Shown here in pieces: positions 17,358-26,128 of a stretch of DNA of 64,000 bases. The translations under genes were made by a program, and so were the position numbers. Under the pieces are notes generated by a model. That model ran no database searches. It saw only the letters and a list, made by a program, of their open reading frames with translations, and was not told where the DNA came from. The stretch spans positions 1 through 64,000 of the forward strand of contig JASHOS010000197.1 of the NCBI GenBank assembly GCA_030040995.1. The letters run 5' to 3'. Source of the stretch: Terriglobia bacterium (GTDB lineage Bacteria; Acidobacteriota; Terriglobia; UBA7540). Position 1 is the stretch's first letter; the number at the start of each line of letters is the position of its first letter.

Positions 17358-17397
17358 TGCGGGTGGATTCCCAGCCGGCCTTCCACCTGCTAACCCC

Positions 17398-18609
17398 ATG
17401 AGCAAACCCGAAATCTCAAGCGACGCGATAATGACCCGCCAGCATCGCTTTGCCACGCAAACGGTGCATGCGGGAGAAGGTCCGTGCCCGGTTACGGGAG
17501 CGCTCGACACTCCGATTTACCAGTCCACGACGTTTGCTTCCGCGAATTCAGACGACATGGCGGCGGTCTATGGCGACGAGAAGCCCGGCTACATGTACAC
17601 GCGCTATGGAAATCCGACAATCCGGGCTTTGGAGTTGAAGATGGCGGCGCTCGAAGGCTGCGAAGGAGCTCTTGCGACGGCTTCCGGGATGGCCGCCATC
17701 TCTTCCGCTATTCTGGCCTTTGTTGGCTCAGGAGATCACGTCGTGGCGGCGCGATCGCTTTACGGGGCTGCATATGACTTCCTGAACCACCTGCTGCCAA
17801 GGTACGGCGCCGCCGCTACGTTTGCCGGCTCGGCCCGGATGGAAGATTTCGAGAAATCGATCCGTCCGAACACGCGGCTCATCTATTTCGAGACGCCAAG
17901 CAACCCCGTGCTCGAAATTATTGATATCGGCGCGCTCGCGGCGCTGGCGCGTTCGCACCGAATCCCATTGATGATCGACAATACCTTTGCTTCTCCCGTC
18001 TTGCAGCGGCCGGCAGGGCTGGGCGTGACCGTGGTAGTCCATTCCGCCACCAAATACCTCTGCGGCCACGGAGACGCCATGGGAGGAATCATCGCCGGCC
18101 CCGAGTCCTACATCACTCCGCTCAGCAAAAGCATCCTGCGGGATTTCGGCGGCATCATCAGCCCCTTCAACGCGTGGCTAATCCTGCGCGGTATTCACAC
18201 CTTGCCCTTACGCGTCTTTGCCCAGTGCGCCAACGCCCAGCGTATTGCGGATTTCCTAAACTCTCATTCCCAGGTAGAACGCGTGAACTATCCCGGGCTT
18301 CCTGGCCATCCCGGCCACGAGATCGCCGAAGCGCAGATGAAGGCCTTTGGAGCCATGATCAGTTTCGAAGTGAAGGGCGGATACGAAGGTGGGAAGAAAG
18401 TGATGGACCGGGTGAAAATATTTGCCCGCGCCGCGAGCCTGGGAGATACCCGGTCGCTCATTGTACATTCGGCTTCGACAAGTCACCGCGCCGTCCCGCG
18501 CGAGCAAAGGCTGGCCATCGGCATCAGCGACGGGCTGGTGCGGCTGTCGGTGGGAGTTGAAGACCCTGACGATCTCATCGAAGATCTTGACCAAGCGCTG
18601 GCTTTTTGA
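17398..18609 (+). CDS. Cys/Met metabolism PLP enzyme (cystathionine gamma-synthase / methionine gamma-lyase family)
   Basis: 403 residues from ATG 17398. PLP-family marks: YTRYGNPT (substrate/PLP contacts), ATASGMAAI, NPVLEIIDI, and the PLP lysine Lys219 in VVHSATKYLCGHGDAMGG. The C-terminus contains the LGDTRSLIVHSASTSHR element. It may do gamma-elimination or gamma-replacement in methionine or homocysteine metabolism; sequence alone does not separate methionine gamma-lyase from O-acylhomoserine sulfhydrylase. ATG 17431 is an alternative start. No strong RBS is seen before either ATG. Confidence 0.85.
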   Translation: MSKPEISSDAIMTRQHRFATQTVHAGEGPCPVTGALDTPIYQSTTFASANSDDMAAVYGDEKPGYMYTRYGNPTIRALELKMAALEGCEGALATASGMAAISSAILAFVGSGDHVVAARSLYGAAYDFLNHLLPRYGAAATFAGSARMEDFEKSIRPNTRLIYFETPSNPVLEIIDIGALAALARSHRIPLMIDNTFASPVLQRPAGLGVTVVVHSATKYLCGHGDAMGGIIAGPESYITPLSKSILRDFGGIISPFNAWLILRGIHTLPLRVFAQCANAQRIADFLNSHSQVERVNYPGLPGHPGHEIAEAQMKAFGAMISFEVKGGYEGGKKVMDRVKIFARAASLGDTRSLIVHSASTSHRAVPREQRLAIGISDGLVRLSVGVEDPDDLIEDLDQALAF

Positions 18610-18617
18610 CCCCGGGC

Positions 18618-19712
18618 TTAGCTGCCAGGAGCTCCGGCGGACGCCGCTTCAAGCCAGGCGGCCGAACCCTCTGCCGCCGCTCCGGTTACGATTTGCCAGA
18701 GAAGAGTCTCCAACAACAGCCGCGAATCCTTCCAGGAGGACTTGATGGCAAGATCCGCGCCGTGAACCAGCCGGATCGCATTGGCCAATTCATCGCGCGA
18801 ATAGCAGCGGGCCGCGCACGGAGCGATCTCATAGGTTGAATAGGGGTTCGACGCGCGCCCCCATCCTCCTCGATACTGCTGGCCGGGAGATGAGGAGGTC
18901 TTCAGGGCCTGGCGGAACAGGTCGCCAATACACCACAAAATCAGCGTTTCCGGCTGCTTGCCCGCCACGAGACCCTGAAGGAGGGCGAGCGCTTTGCTGA
19001 GCTCGCGCTCCGCTACCGCGGCGAGCATCTTGCCAATCTCATGCTCTTCCCGGACGGCGACGATCAGCTCCAGATCCCCCTCTTCAATGCGCCTCGCGCC
19101 AGATCGCGCTACCAGCAGTTTTTCCAGCTCTGTCCGTAACCAGAGCAGATTAACCCCCGCGCCTTTGCCGCTCCTTGAAGATTCGTCGCTACCCTCGAAC
19201 TTCGCGGCCAGCAATTGGGCGTGCTCATCGCTGATTTCAACTTCGGCTTTGCGCAAATAGTTCCTCACCCATGCGGTGGCTTCCGGCCGGCTCGGCGGCT
19301 GCACCTCCACGACTTCCGCCCCTTTTTCGAGGCATTGGATGAACCGTCGCCGGCGGTCCGGCTGATAGGCGGCAAACAGCACGGTCGAAAATGCCGACGG
19401 TTTCTTCAAGTAGCCCGCCAGCGCTTCAAAATCATCATCCGCGGCGTGTCCGAAATCTTCCGGGTCCGCCCAATACAGGTAACTGTGCCCTCCCAGCATC
19501 GGCATCTGGTATGCATTCTCGAGGTCGCGCCGGAACTGGTCCGGCTTGAACTCAAATTCCACAAAACACCATTCCCGAACTCCAGCAGGGAGACAACTCA
19601 CTACGGCCGTCCGGCACTCTCCGTGCAAGAAGCGGTCCGGTCCGCGCAGAAAGTAAGCGGAACCAGCCTTCCCTCTTTCAAAAAGCGCACAAAATTCAAC
19701 TGGACGCATCAA
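18618..19712 (-). CDS. holA: DNA polymerase III delta subunit
   Basis: Clamp-loader subunit that opens the sliding clamp. 364 residues, the usual length. The HolA N-terminal pattern (YFLRGPDRFLHGEC), the LEKLLVAR helix, the region with LELIVAVREEHEIGKMLAAVAERELSKAL, and the C-terminal collar with ETLILWCIGDLFRQAL are visible. Its start overlaps the stop of the histidine kinase gene (ATGA), an unusual but clear coupling. The gene lies tail-to-tail with the PLP enzyme. Confidence 0.85.
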   Translation of the reverse strand: MMRPVEFCALFERGKAGSAYFLRGPDRFLHGECRTAVVSCLPAGVREWCFVEFEFKPDQFRRDLENAYQMPMLGGHSYLYWADPEDFGHAADDDFEALAGYLKKPSAFSTVLFAAYQPDRRRRFIQCLEKGAEVVEVQPPSRPEATAWVRNYLRKAEVEISDEHAQLLAAKFEGSDESSRSGKGAGVNLLWLRTELEKLLVARSGARRIEEGDLELIVAVREEHEIGKMLAAVAERELSKALALLQGLVAGKQPETLILWCIGDLFRQALKTSSSPGQQYRGGWGRASNPYSTYEIAPCAARCYSRDELANAIRLVHGADLAIKSSWKDSRLLLETLLWQIVTGAAAEGSAAWLEAASAGAPGS

Positions 19713-21430
19713 TAATCTCTCTCCTGAAAGGCCTCATGCACTTTCTGCAAAAGAGCCGCAGGCCGGAACGGTTTCAGCAGGAAACGGCTTTCATTACCTC
19801 CGGCTATCGCCCGGGCATCAGGGTATCCCGAGATGAAGATGACCCTTATTTCCGGCTCAGCCGCCCGCATGGCGCGCGCGAGATCAAGCCCGTTCATAGG
19901 AGCCATTCGGATATCGGTCAGCAGAAGTCCAATCGAGCCAGGCTGGGTTTGTTGGAGCTCGATGGCCTGTTGGGTATCGCGGGCTTCCAGAACGCCATAG
20001 CCTGCACTGCGAAGGATGCGCAAGATAATTTCGCGTAATTGTGGATCGTCTTCGGCCACCAGAACCATTTTAGAGCCGGCGGTCAAAGCGTCCGGCACGG
20101 CTGGGGCCTCAGGGGTCACGTCAAGGTCGACCGGAATGGTAAAAGACCCCTCACCCGCCCTCCTTCGCTGCTCGCTCCGCTCGCATCCCTCTCCCGTGGG
20201 GAGAGGGTGGACCGCGGCCGGCGCTTTCTCCAGCCGGCGCGGGACGGGCCTGCGCCCACCGAAGGGCTCCTGCCCGCAGGCGGGTGAGGGGACTTTCCGT
20301 GCGTATCGCATAGATAGCCGCGGGTGGGCATGCGAGCCGGGACTTTGACGGAACCCTGCCGGGGCCTCAACCTGGCTTGAGACGAAACTGCGAGGAGAGG
20401 GGAAGTATATGCAGAATGTCGTTCCCGATCCGGGCGCGCTTTCCAATTCGAGAAACCCTCCATTTCCTTCGACGAGCGCGCGCACAACGGGCAGCCCGAA
20501 GCCGTGATGGCCTTCTTTGCTCGTATACGAGGGAGCAAAAATGCGGGATCGTTTCCCGCGCTCAATTCCGGCCCCCGTATCGGATACCGTAATTTTTCCC
20601 CAATTGCCCGACGCCGCCGCACGCTTTTGCGTTTGGCGGGCCGTTATGGTGAGACGGCCACCGCGGGGCATCGCATCCAAAGCGTTCATGACAAGATTGA
20701 GGACCACCCGCGCGATGTGCGTTGGGTCCGATGCAACGGGTACGGCGCCTGTTCCCCGGCGCACATCTATCTGCACTCCTTTTGGCGCCAGGCTTCGCAG
20801 CAGACCTTCCAGCCCGGCGATCACCCGGTTCAGATCGCAGGAAGACTGCGCCGCCTGGTCCGGAGCCATCGAACCTTTCATCCAGGAAGCAGCCAATTCT
20901 CCGGCGTGAAGAATGGCTTGAATGGCGCGCTGCAATGACTTCTCTGTCCGCAAACGGGCAGAGAGAAATTCTGCATTTCCCAGCACGACAGTCAGAAGAT
21001 TGCTCACGTCATGGCTGATTCCCGCCTGCCGGCTGCGCTCGTGCAACAGGGTTTGACGCAACTGACTATACTTTAGAGCGCGGCGGACAACGATCGGCAG
21101 CCGCTCAGCTTCGCGAGCCGAAACCCAATCCCACATGAGATCTCGAATATGCAGATTTCCCGGTTTCCAGGCGCTGATGTTGCGGATGAGGACACAGGGA
21201 ACATCAGGACTATCGTTTCTGGGCAGAAAGCTGGCAAGGGCGTCTGGAGGCCAGTCTTCGACGTGCGGGGAAGCAAGGATGAGTTGGCAGGAGTTGGACG
21301 CGGCCTTACGGCTGAGCCGCCCGGGGTGCGCGAGGTGGCGCGCTTCGAGTTCAATCCCTGCCTTGCGGACTGCGGCGAGGTAAGGCTTCCACCAACCCTT
21401 TTGCCCGCCTAGCAAAAGTACGCGCCACAT
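19709..21430 (-). CDS. Hybrid histidine kinase with C-terminal receiver
   Basis: 573 residues. Residues 1-115 resemble a degenerate receiver-like domain. The H-box GISHDVSNLLTVVLG places His140. The ATPase part has NLVMNALDAMP, DTGAGIE and HHGFGLPVVRALVEG. The receiver (about 450-573) has LLLTDIRMAPMNGLDLA with the phospho-acceptor Asp and KPF near the end. No membrane segment, so it is cytoplasmic; the signal is unknown. The kinase-receiver linker contains a dispersed repeat read in frame (20151-20291). Coupled to holA by a 4-base overlap. Confidence 0.85.
   Translation of the reverse strand: MWRVLLLGGQKGWWKPYLAAVRKAGIELEARHLAHPGRLSRKAASNSCQLILASPHVEDWPPDALASFLPRNDSPDVPCVLIRNISAWKPGNLHIRDLMWDWVSAREAERLPIVVRRALKYSQLRQTLLHERSRQAGISHDVSNLLTVVLGNAEFLSARLRTEKSLQRAIQAILHAGELAASWMKGSMAPDQAAQSSCDLNRVIAGLEGLLRSLAPKGVQIDVRRGTGAVPVASDPTHIARVVLNLVMNALDAMPRGGRLTITARQTQKRAAASGNWGKITVSDTGAGIERGKRSRIFAPSYTSKEGHHGFGLPVVRALVEGNGGFLELESAPGSGTTFCIYFPSPRSFVSSQVEAPAGFRQSPGSHAHPRLSMRYARKVPSPACGQEPFGGRRPVPRRLEKAPAAVHPLPTGEGCERSEQRRRAGEGSFTIPVDLDVTPEAPAVPDALTAGSKMVLVAEDDPQLREIILRILRSAGYGVLEARDTQQAIELQQTQPGSIGLLLTDIRMAPMNGLDLARAMRAAEPEIRVIFISGYPDARAIAGGNESRFLLKPFRPAALLQKVHEAFQERDY
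20151..20291 (+). repeat. CCCTCACCCGCC-type repeat inside the histidine kinase gene
   Basis: CCCTCACCCGCC at the left and GGCGGGTGAGGGG at the right form terminal inverted repeats. Inside are CTCCCGTGGGGAGAGGG and CGGCCGGCGCTTTCTCCAGC, as in copy 1 at 385-592. No flanking duplication was found. The kinase frame reads straight through on minus. Confidence 0.75.
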
Positions 21431-21479
21431 GGCCGATTAACTCGCCGCTTTGGAATGCCCCCGGCTTTCCGTCTGAGCT

Positions 21480-21508
21480 TGACCCATATCTCCGGCTGGA
21501 CACGGGGG
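21480..21508 (+). repeat. CCGGCTGGACACGGGGG-type repeat
   Basis: CATATCTCCGGCTGGACACG followed by a G run; matches 326-355 and, inverted, 22087-22117. Confidence 0.6.
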
Positions 21509-21522
21509 GGCAATTCGCAGTC

Positions 21523-21918
21523 TCAGCCCTCTCCCGAGGGAGAGGGTGGCCGACGGAGGAGGCCGGGTGAGGGGTCGTTTGGCCGCCCCGTAGCTTCCCT
21601 CACCTTCCGCAGGAATTCCTCTGGGTCCTTTAACACTATTCCGTTTGGGACACGCAGCAAACCGATTCCAGCTCTTTTCAAATAAGCTTCTTTCACTGCG
21701 TCTTTTCGAATCTGGCTGGGTTGGGCGTGGACGCCTCCGTCCAGCTCGATGGCCAGCCGTTGTTCGAAGCAGTAAAAGTCGACGACCCATCGGTTAATCC
21801 GGGATTGCCGGCGAAATTTCGCGCCCACACGACGGCCACGCAGTAAGTGCCAAGCCGCTCGTTCAGCCCGGGTCGGGATCCGCCGCAAGACTCGGACCTG
21901 CGGAGTGGGGATGCGCAT
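21523..21918 (-). CDS. DUF559 family protein (Vsr-like nuclease fold)
   Basis: 131 residues. It has the DUF559 pattern: RIPTRAERAAWHLLRGRRVG, FRRQSRINRWVVDFYCFEQRLAIELDGGVH, then KDAVKEAYLKRAGIGLLRVPNGIVL. The Asp in VVDFYC and the Glu-x-Asp in AIELDGG fit the restriction-endonuclease-like fold. Such proteins are common, often lie beside repeats, and have no settled role. The last 16 or so residues (PSPGLLRRPPSPSGEG) come from a CCCTCACCC-type repeat, so the native C-terminus has been replaced or extended. Confidence 0.82.
   Translation of the reverse strand: MRIPTPQVRVLRRIPTRAERAAWHLLRGRRVGAKFRRQSRINRWVVDFYCFEQRLAIELDGGVHAQPSQIRKDAVKEAYLKRAGIGLLRVPNGIVLKDPEEFLRKVREATGRPNDPSPGLLRRPPSPSGEG
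21528..21575 (+). repeat. CCCTCACCC-type repeat, short copy
   Basis: CCCTCTCCCGAGGGAGAGGG followed by a GGCCGGGTGAGGGG end. It forms the 3' end of the DUF559 gene on minus. Confidence 0.65.
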
Positions 21919-21968
21919 GTGCAGAGTATAACCCTAAAGCCGGACCACGGTTTACCGGTCCACGGACA

Positions 21969-22159
21969 CCCCCCTCACCCGGCTCGCGCCGGCTGGAGAA
22001 AGCGCCGGCCGCGAGCCACCCTCTCCCTCGAGAGAGGGAAAACCGAGGTCCTCACTTGATCGCCTTGATAGGGAAGGCGCGCCCTACCCCCGTGTCCAGC
22101 CGGAGATATGGGCAATGCTGAGGGCTTTCCGTAGGGGAACGGCAAGCCGTACCCCTACA
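21969..22159. repeat. Cluster of three dispersed repeats in the DUF559-RRM gap
   Basis: The gap 21919-22268 is almost all repeats: a CCCTCACCC-type copy with GGAGAAAGCGCCGGCC (21969-22039), an inverted CCGTGTCCAGCCGGAGATAT copy (22087-22117), and a GTAGGGG hairpin GTAGGGGAACGGCAAGCCGT ending CCCCTAC (22131-22159). No gene is seen. Confidence 0.65.
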
Positions 22160-22268
22160 GGACTCGCACCTAGCAAAGACGAGGATAGGATAGCGAGCCT
22201 GCCACTGGAAGGCCAAAGCCGGGGTCTTCTAATCGCAGATGTTAAGCGTTATTTCGCGTCCGGCGGAA

Positions 22269-22595
22269 CTACCATTCCCGTCTACGCTTGTTGAAGCCGC
22301 CGCGCCCGCCGCCTGGCCCACCGCGTGGACCAGAGAAGCCGGTGCGCTGCGGCCGTGCCTCGTTCACCGTGAGCGGGCGGCCCTCCAGGGACTTACCATC
22401 CAGTCCGCGGATGGCCTCCTGGAGATTTTCGCCTTCGGCCAGCTCGACAAATCCAAAGCCTTTGGAATCGCCGGTTGCTCTGTCGCGAATCACCATAGCT
22501 GAGGCGACGCGAAACCCCGCGCCGGTCACGAGGTCAGCGAGGGCGCCGTCGGTAGCACTGCGAGGGAGATTACCTACAAACAACTTTGAAGCCAT
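22269..22595 (-). CDS. RRM-type RNA-binding protein
   Basis: 108 residues. A single RNA recognition motif: RNP2 LFVGNLP at residues 5-11 and RNP1 KGFGFVEL around 45-52. A Gly/Arg-rich tail (GGPGGGRGGF) follows. This is the small single-RRM protein found in many bacteria, similar to cyanobacterial cold-induced Rbp proteins. AGGAGG stands just before the ATG. Role in RNA folding or stability is inferred from the family. Confidence 0.92.
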   Translation of the reverse strand: MASKLFVGNLPRSATDGALADLVTGAGFRVASAMVIRDRATGDSKGFGFVELAEGENLQEAIRGLDGKSLEGRPLTVNEARPQRTGFSGPRGGPGGGRGGFNKRRREW

Positions 22596-22749
22596 ACATC
22601 CTCCTGATAGCGGCGTGTGCCTTAAGCCGCCGGTCGTATTGTGAAAGTGCGCGTTTCGGCGCCCAACAGCTTTGATGCAGTTGCTCGTCTCCTTGTACTC
22701 CGGCCCTGGATTGCAAGGCCGTCATTCTTTTTTTTGCAAGCTTTCTAAC

Positions 22750-22925
22750 CGCCCTCTCACCCGCCTGCGGGCAGGAGCCGCTCCGTCGCTGAAGCTCTGG
22801 GCGTAAGCGACATTCGGTGGGCCGAAGCCCGACTCGTCCGTCACCTGACGGACTGGTGAAGACGGCGGCGACCCTCACCCATCGCTTGGCGTTCCCCTCT
22901 CTCCCGCTTCCGGGAAAGGGTTGGG
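22750..22925 (-). repeat. CCCTCACCC-type repeat, inverted long copy
   Basis: Carries CACCCGCCTGCGGGCAGGAG, GCTCCGTCGCTGAAGCTCTG and GGTGGGCC, as copy 1 does in reverse. Its end overlaps the 3' part of the small basic protein gene. Confidence 0.65.
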
Positions 22926-23084
22926 TTCTGGCTCATGGTGAGGAAAGTTATCGTTGCCGGGTGTTGCTTGTAACGCTTTTTTTTCCGTCTGGCGTTGCTG
23001 CCGGCGTTCCCGTTTTAATTGCGCTTTCTCGCGCAGTTTATTCTCCCGTTGACGCTTCTTAAACGTCTGGCTAGGTTTTGCCAT
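22875..23084 (-). CDS. Small basic Lys/Arg/Gln-rich protein
   Basis: 69 residues from ATG 23084, 10 bases after the cysQ-like stop. The first 45 residues are a charged helix (KPSQTFKKRQRENKLREKAQ, KRERRQQRQTEKKA), as in small nucleic-acid-binding proteins. The last 15-20 residues (PFPEAGERGTPSDG) overlap a dispersed repeat. Longer upstream starts fall inside the neighbouring gene. Function unknown. Confidence 0.55.
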   Translation of the reverse strand: MAKPSQTFKKRQRENKLREKAQLKRERRQQRQTEKKALQATPGNDNFPHHEPEPNPFPEAGERGTPSDG

Positions 23085-23094
23085 CCATTGTACC

Positions 23095-23928
23095 TCACAA
23101 AGGGTTAGAAATATGGGGCTTGAGAAGTGAAACCAAAGATGGGCGCAGCCCGGCGCCTCCCGCGAACAGTCCGGAGAGAACAGGACTTTCGTTATTAAAA
23201 ACAAATTGTGAGCCCGCGAGATCCTGGGCAAACCCTCCCGCCGCCTCGACGAGAGCAACTCCTGCGGCGACGTCCCATTCATGCTTCGGAGTCAAAGTCC
23301 AAGTTGCGTCAGCTAATCCCGATGCGACGCAGGCGAGCTTGTAGGCGATAGATCCCGCTGGCCGGACCGTAAAGGCCGCGTCCCGGAAGCAATTCCAGTC
23401 GCCACGCTTCACCTCGCTGCGGCTTGCCAGCACAAGGGCGCCAGCCAAGCTGCTTCTGGCGGTTACATGGGCAGGCTTACCATTATAGAGAACGCCTGTC
23501 CCGGACGCTCCAAGGAACGTTTCGCGGGTAGAGGGATTCACGATTCCGCCGGCCACAACGTGGCCTTGCTCGGCGCAGGCAACTGAGACGCACCATTCGG
23601 GGATTCCCGCCAGAAACTCGCGTGTCCCATCGAGAGGATCGACAATCCAGACGCGATTTCGCGCGAGGCGCGTCAAATCATCGGCGCTCTCCTCAGACAG
23701 CCATCCTTCACCTGGCCTCAAAAGCAATTTGTGAAGAGCCGTATTAACGGCGCGATCCGCCGCGGTAACAGGATCACCGGGCGACTTGTATTCGGCCTCT
23801 ACGGCGACACCTGCATAAGGTTCTAAAGCGCGGACTGCCGCTTCGAGCGCCTCAAGGATCCGGCGGGTGATTTCTTCTGTTCGCGCGCTCAGAGAAGCGC
23901 CGGAAGTCTTCGGCGTAACCAAAATCAT
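23095..23928 (-). CDS. cysQ: 3'(2'),5'-bisphosphate nucleotidase / inositol monophosphatase family
   Basis: 277 residues. Metal-binding signatures of the family: GDPVTAADRAVN, WLSEES (Glu79/80), WIVDPLDGTREF (Asp97, Asp100), and HEWDVAAGVALVEAAGG near the end. Next to the sulfate-activation gene the best role is hydrolysis of 3'-phosphoadenosine 5'-phosphate left after PAPS use, as for CysQ. The start overlaps the sat/cysC stop by 4 bases, so both come from one transcript. Confidence 0.88.
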   Translation of the reverse strand: MILVTPKTSGASLSARTEEITRRILEALEAAVRALEPYAGVAVEAEYKSPGDPVTAADRAVNTALHKLLLRPGEGWLSEESADDLTRLARNRVWIVDPLDGTREFLAGIPEWCVSVACAEQGHVVAGGIVNPSTRETFLGASGTGVLYNGKPAHVTARSSLAGALVLASRSEVKRGDWNCFRDAAFTVRPAGSIAYKLACVASGLADATWTLTPKHEWDVAAGVALVEAAGGFAQDLAGSQFVFNNESPVLSGLFAGGAGLRPSLVSLLKPHISNPL

Positions 23929-25667
23929 GCGGTGGCTCTATCCTGTGAGCTTGCGCCAATATACCCCTCGCGCTCGAGATGAAGGAATATCTGTTGCGCA
24001 GCCTCCTCTGGCGATAGCTCGGTGGTGTCGATGCGGATATCCGCGTGGTCCGGCGGCTCATAAGGATCGCTGATGCCGGTAAATTGCTGCACAACTCCGG
24101 CCCGCGCCTTGGCATAGAGCCCTTTACGGTCCCGAGCTTCGCAAACCTCAAGCGGGGTGGAAACATGGACGAGCATGAAGCCTCCATAAGGCTCGATCAT
24201 CTCGCGTACACTCTTACGGATTGCCTCGTAGGGCGCGATGGGAGCGCAAAGAGCAATGCCACCGTTCTTGGTGATTTCAGAAGCGACGAAACCGATCCGG
24301 CGCACGTTGATATCGCGGTGCTCCTTTGAAAAGCCGAGCTCGGAGGATAGATGCTTCCGCACGATATCCCCATCAAGCAGCGTTACCGGGCGGCCGCCCA
24401 TCTCGAGAAATTTTACGCGCATCACGTTCGCAATGGTCGATTTCCCCGAACCCGAAAGGCCGGTAAAGAAGAGCGTAAAGCCTTGCTGCTCTCGCGGCGG
24501 ATAGGCACGCTGGAGCTCGCGCGCCACGTCGGGAAAAGTGAACCAGCCGGGCAGGGATCGCCCTTCGGTTAGCCGCTTTCTCAGCTCGGTCCCCGAGATG
24601 TTAAGCGTTCTCGCGCCCTTGGGCACCTCGTCCTCCGGGACGTAGGCGTCCTGGTCCTCCAAATAAACAAGCATGCGGAACGGGACCATCGCGACCCCAA
24701 GCTCCTGCTCGTGCGCCCGCAACAGCTCCTGGGCTTCGTAAGGCCCGTAGAAGGGCTTGCCGTGCTCGTCCTTTCCCGGTCCGGCGTGGTCGCGGCCCAC
24801 AATAAAATGCGAACTGCCATAGTTCTTGCGGATGATCGCGTGCCACACCGCTTCCCGCGGCCCGCCCATTCGCATGGCAAGCGGCAGCAACGCCAGCCGC
24901 ACCGTGTCGCGAGGATATTTAGGAAGTAGGGCCTGATAGCACCGGACGCGGACATAGTATTCCACGTCACCCGGCTTCGTCATGCCCACCGAAGGTTGGA
25001 GGAGCAAATTCGCTTCTACCTCCTTCGCAGCCCTCAGCGTCAGTTCCTGATGGGCGCGGTGCATGGGGTTGCGTGTCTGGAAAGCAACTACCCTTTTCCA
25101 ACCCAGTCGCGCGAACTCTGTCCGCAACTCAAGCGGCGTCAGCCGTAAGGAGCGGAAATCATAGTGAGACGGTAATCGAATGCCCTCGAGCCGGCCGCCA
25201 ACGTAGAAGGGATTCGACCGGCGCAAAAGATAGTTGACGCCCGGATGGGCGGGACTGGTGGTTCTGAAAACCGCGTTGGCCTCCGTTTCGCGGCAGGGCT
25301 TCCAGATTTCCTGGACGTGCAGCGCGGCCAGTAGCACCCCTTCAGGGTCCCGCAGCGCAACCCGGTCTCCCTCGTGGAGGGACCGGGCAAACTCCTCTCC
25401 CACATCGAGAGTGATCGGTATGGGCCATAAGGTTCCATCCGCGAGCCGCATGTCTTTGCAGACACCTTCATAGTCGTCGCGGGTCATGAAACCCGTCAAG
25501 GGTGAGAAGCCGCCGTTAAGGAGTAACTCGAGATCGCAAAGCTGGCGCCCGGTCAAATCCCACGAGTGCCACTTCCCGGATTGCAATTTGATTTCGTCTG
25601 CCCGGTCCTGGGCAACCAGAAGGTCTGTGAGCTTCCCGCCGTGTGGTGCAATCAGATGATCCGTCAT
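23925..25667 (-). CDS. sat/cysC: Bifunctional sulfate adenylyltransferase / adenylylsulfate kinase
   Basis: 580 residues, a fused two-step sulfate activation enzyme that makes APS and then PAPS. The ATP sulfurylase part (1-390) has QTRNPMHRAHQ (His203, His206) and VGRDHAGPGKD. The APS kinase part (395-570) has the P-loop GLSGSGKST at 403-411, LLDGDIVRKHL and FSKEHRDIN. The APS kinase looks active, unlike the allosteric remnant in fungal fusions. No sulfate permease or PAPS reductase is in the window. A repeat occupies the upstream gap. Confidence 0.93.
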   Translation of the reverse strand: MTDHLIAPHGGKLTDLLVAQDRADEIKLQSGKWHSWDLTGRQLCDLELLLNGGFSPLTGFMTRDDYEGVCKDMRLADGTLWPIPITLDVGEEFARSLHEGDRVALRDPEGVLLAALHVQEIWKPCRETEANAVFRTTSPAHPGVNYLLRRSNPFYVGGRLEGIRLPSHYDFRSLRLTPLELRTEFARLGWKRVVAFQTRNPMHRAHQELTLRAAKEVEANLLLQPSVGMTKPGDVEYYVRVRCYQALLPKYPRDTVRLALLPLAMRMGGPREAVWHAIIRKNYGSSHFIVGRDHAGPGKDEHGKPFYGPYEAQELLRAHEQELGVAMVPFRMLVYLEDQDAYVPEDEVPKGARTLNISGTELRKRLTEGRSLPGWFTFPDVARELQRAYPPREQQGFTLFFTGLSGSGKSTIANVMRVKFLEMGGRPVTLLDGDIVRKHLSSELGFSKEHRDINVRRIGFVASEITKNGGIALCAPIAPYEAIRKSVREMIEPYGGFMLVHVSTPLEVCEARDRKGLYAKARAGVVQQFTGISDPYEPPDHADIRIDTTELSPEEAAQQIFLHLEREGYIGASSQDRATA

Positions 25668-25790
25668 CTTTCCTTTCCCTCTGCCATTTGTCGCAGAAAA
25701 TTAGCGTTCTGATCAGACTGAGCGGAAACACAGGCTGGCGCTTCTGCGGCTGTTTGCGGCGTCCCCGTAGTCTGTCGATGACCGAAGGCC

Positions 25791-25866
25791 GGTAGGGGAC
25801 GGCTTGCCGTGCCCTTGATTGCCACCCGAGAATCGACGAGGGTAGGGCAAGCCCTACCCTTACGGT
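25791..25866 (+). repeat. REPIN, GTAGGG family
   Basis: GGTAGGGGACGGCTTGCCGT at the left and GGGTAGGGCAAGCCCTACCC ending TTAC at the right. The second unit recurs at 50808-50832. It fills the middle of the gap 25668-26128, which otherwise shows nothing recognisable. Confidence 0.7.
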
Positions 25867-26128
25867 GCTCACCTCCAAGGTGGGTATCGCGGAGGGGTAC
25901 GGCCACATGGCTGGTGCGGCATACCATATTCCGCCGGTGATATCGACGGATCAGGGCGTTCCCGGCTCGCTTTATCAGCGACCCTTTAGTATCTTACAGT
26001 ATATTCGCTGTTCCTAGCGACTGAAGGGTGGAAAGCATTCGAGTTTTTCATCCGGGCGAAGGGAGCAGGAACACGGTGGAAGACTGGGAACGCCGTTTTT
26101 CAGTGCAGACCGTATCGGGTGAAGCAGT

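Noticed and set aside
23902-25667. Considered the APS kinase half of the fusion as an inactive regulatory domain, as in fungal ATP sulfurylases
   Set aside because: The P-loop GLSGSGKST and the DGD and FSKEHRDIN motifs are intact, so an active kinase is more likely.
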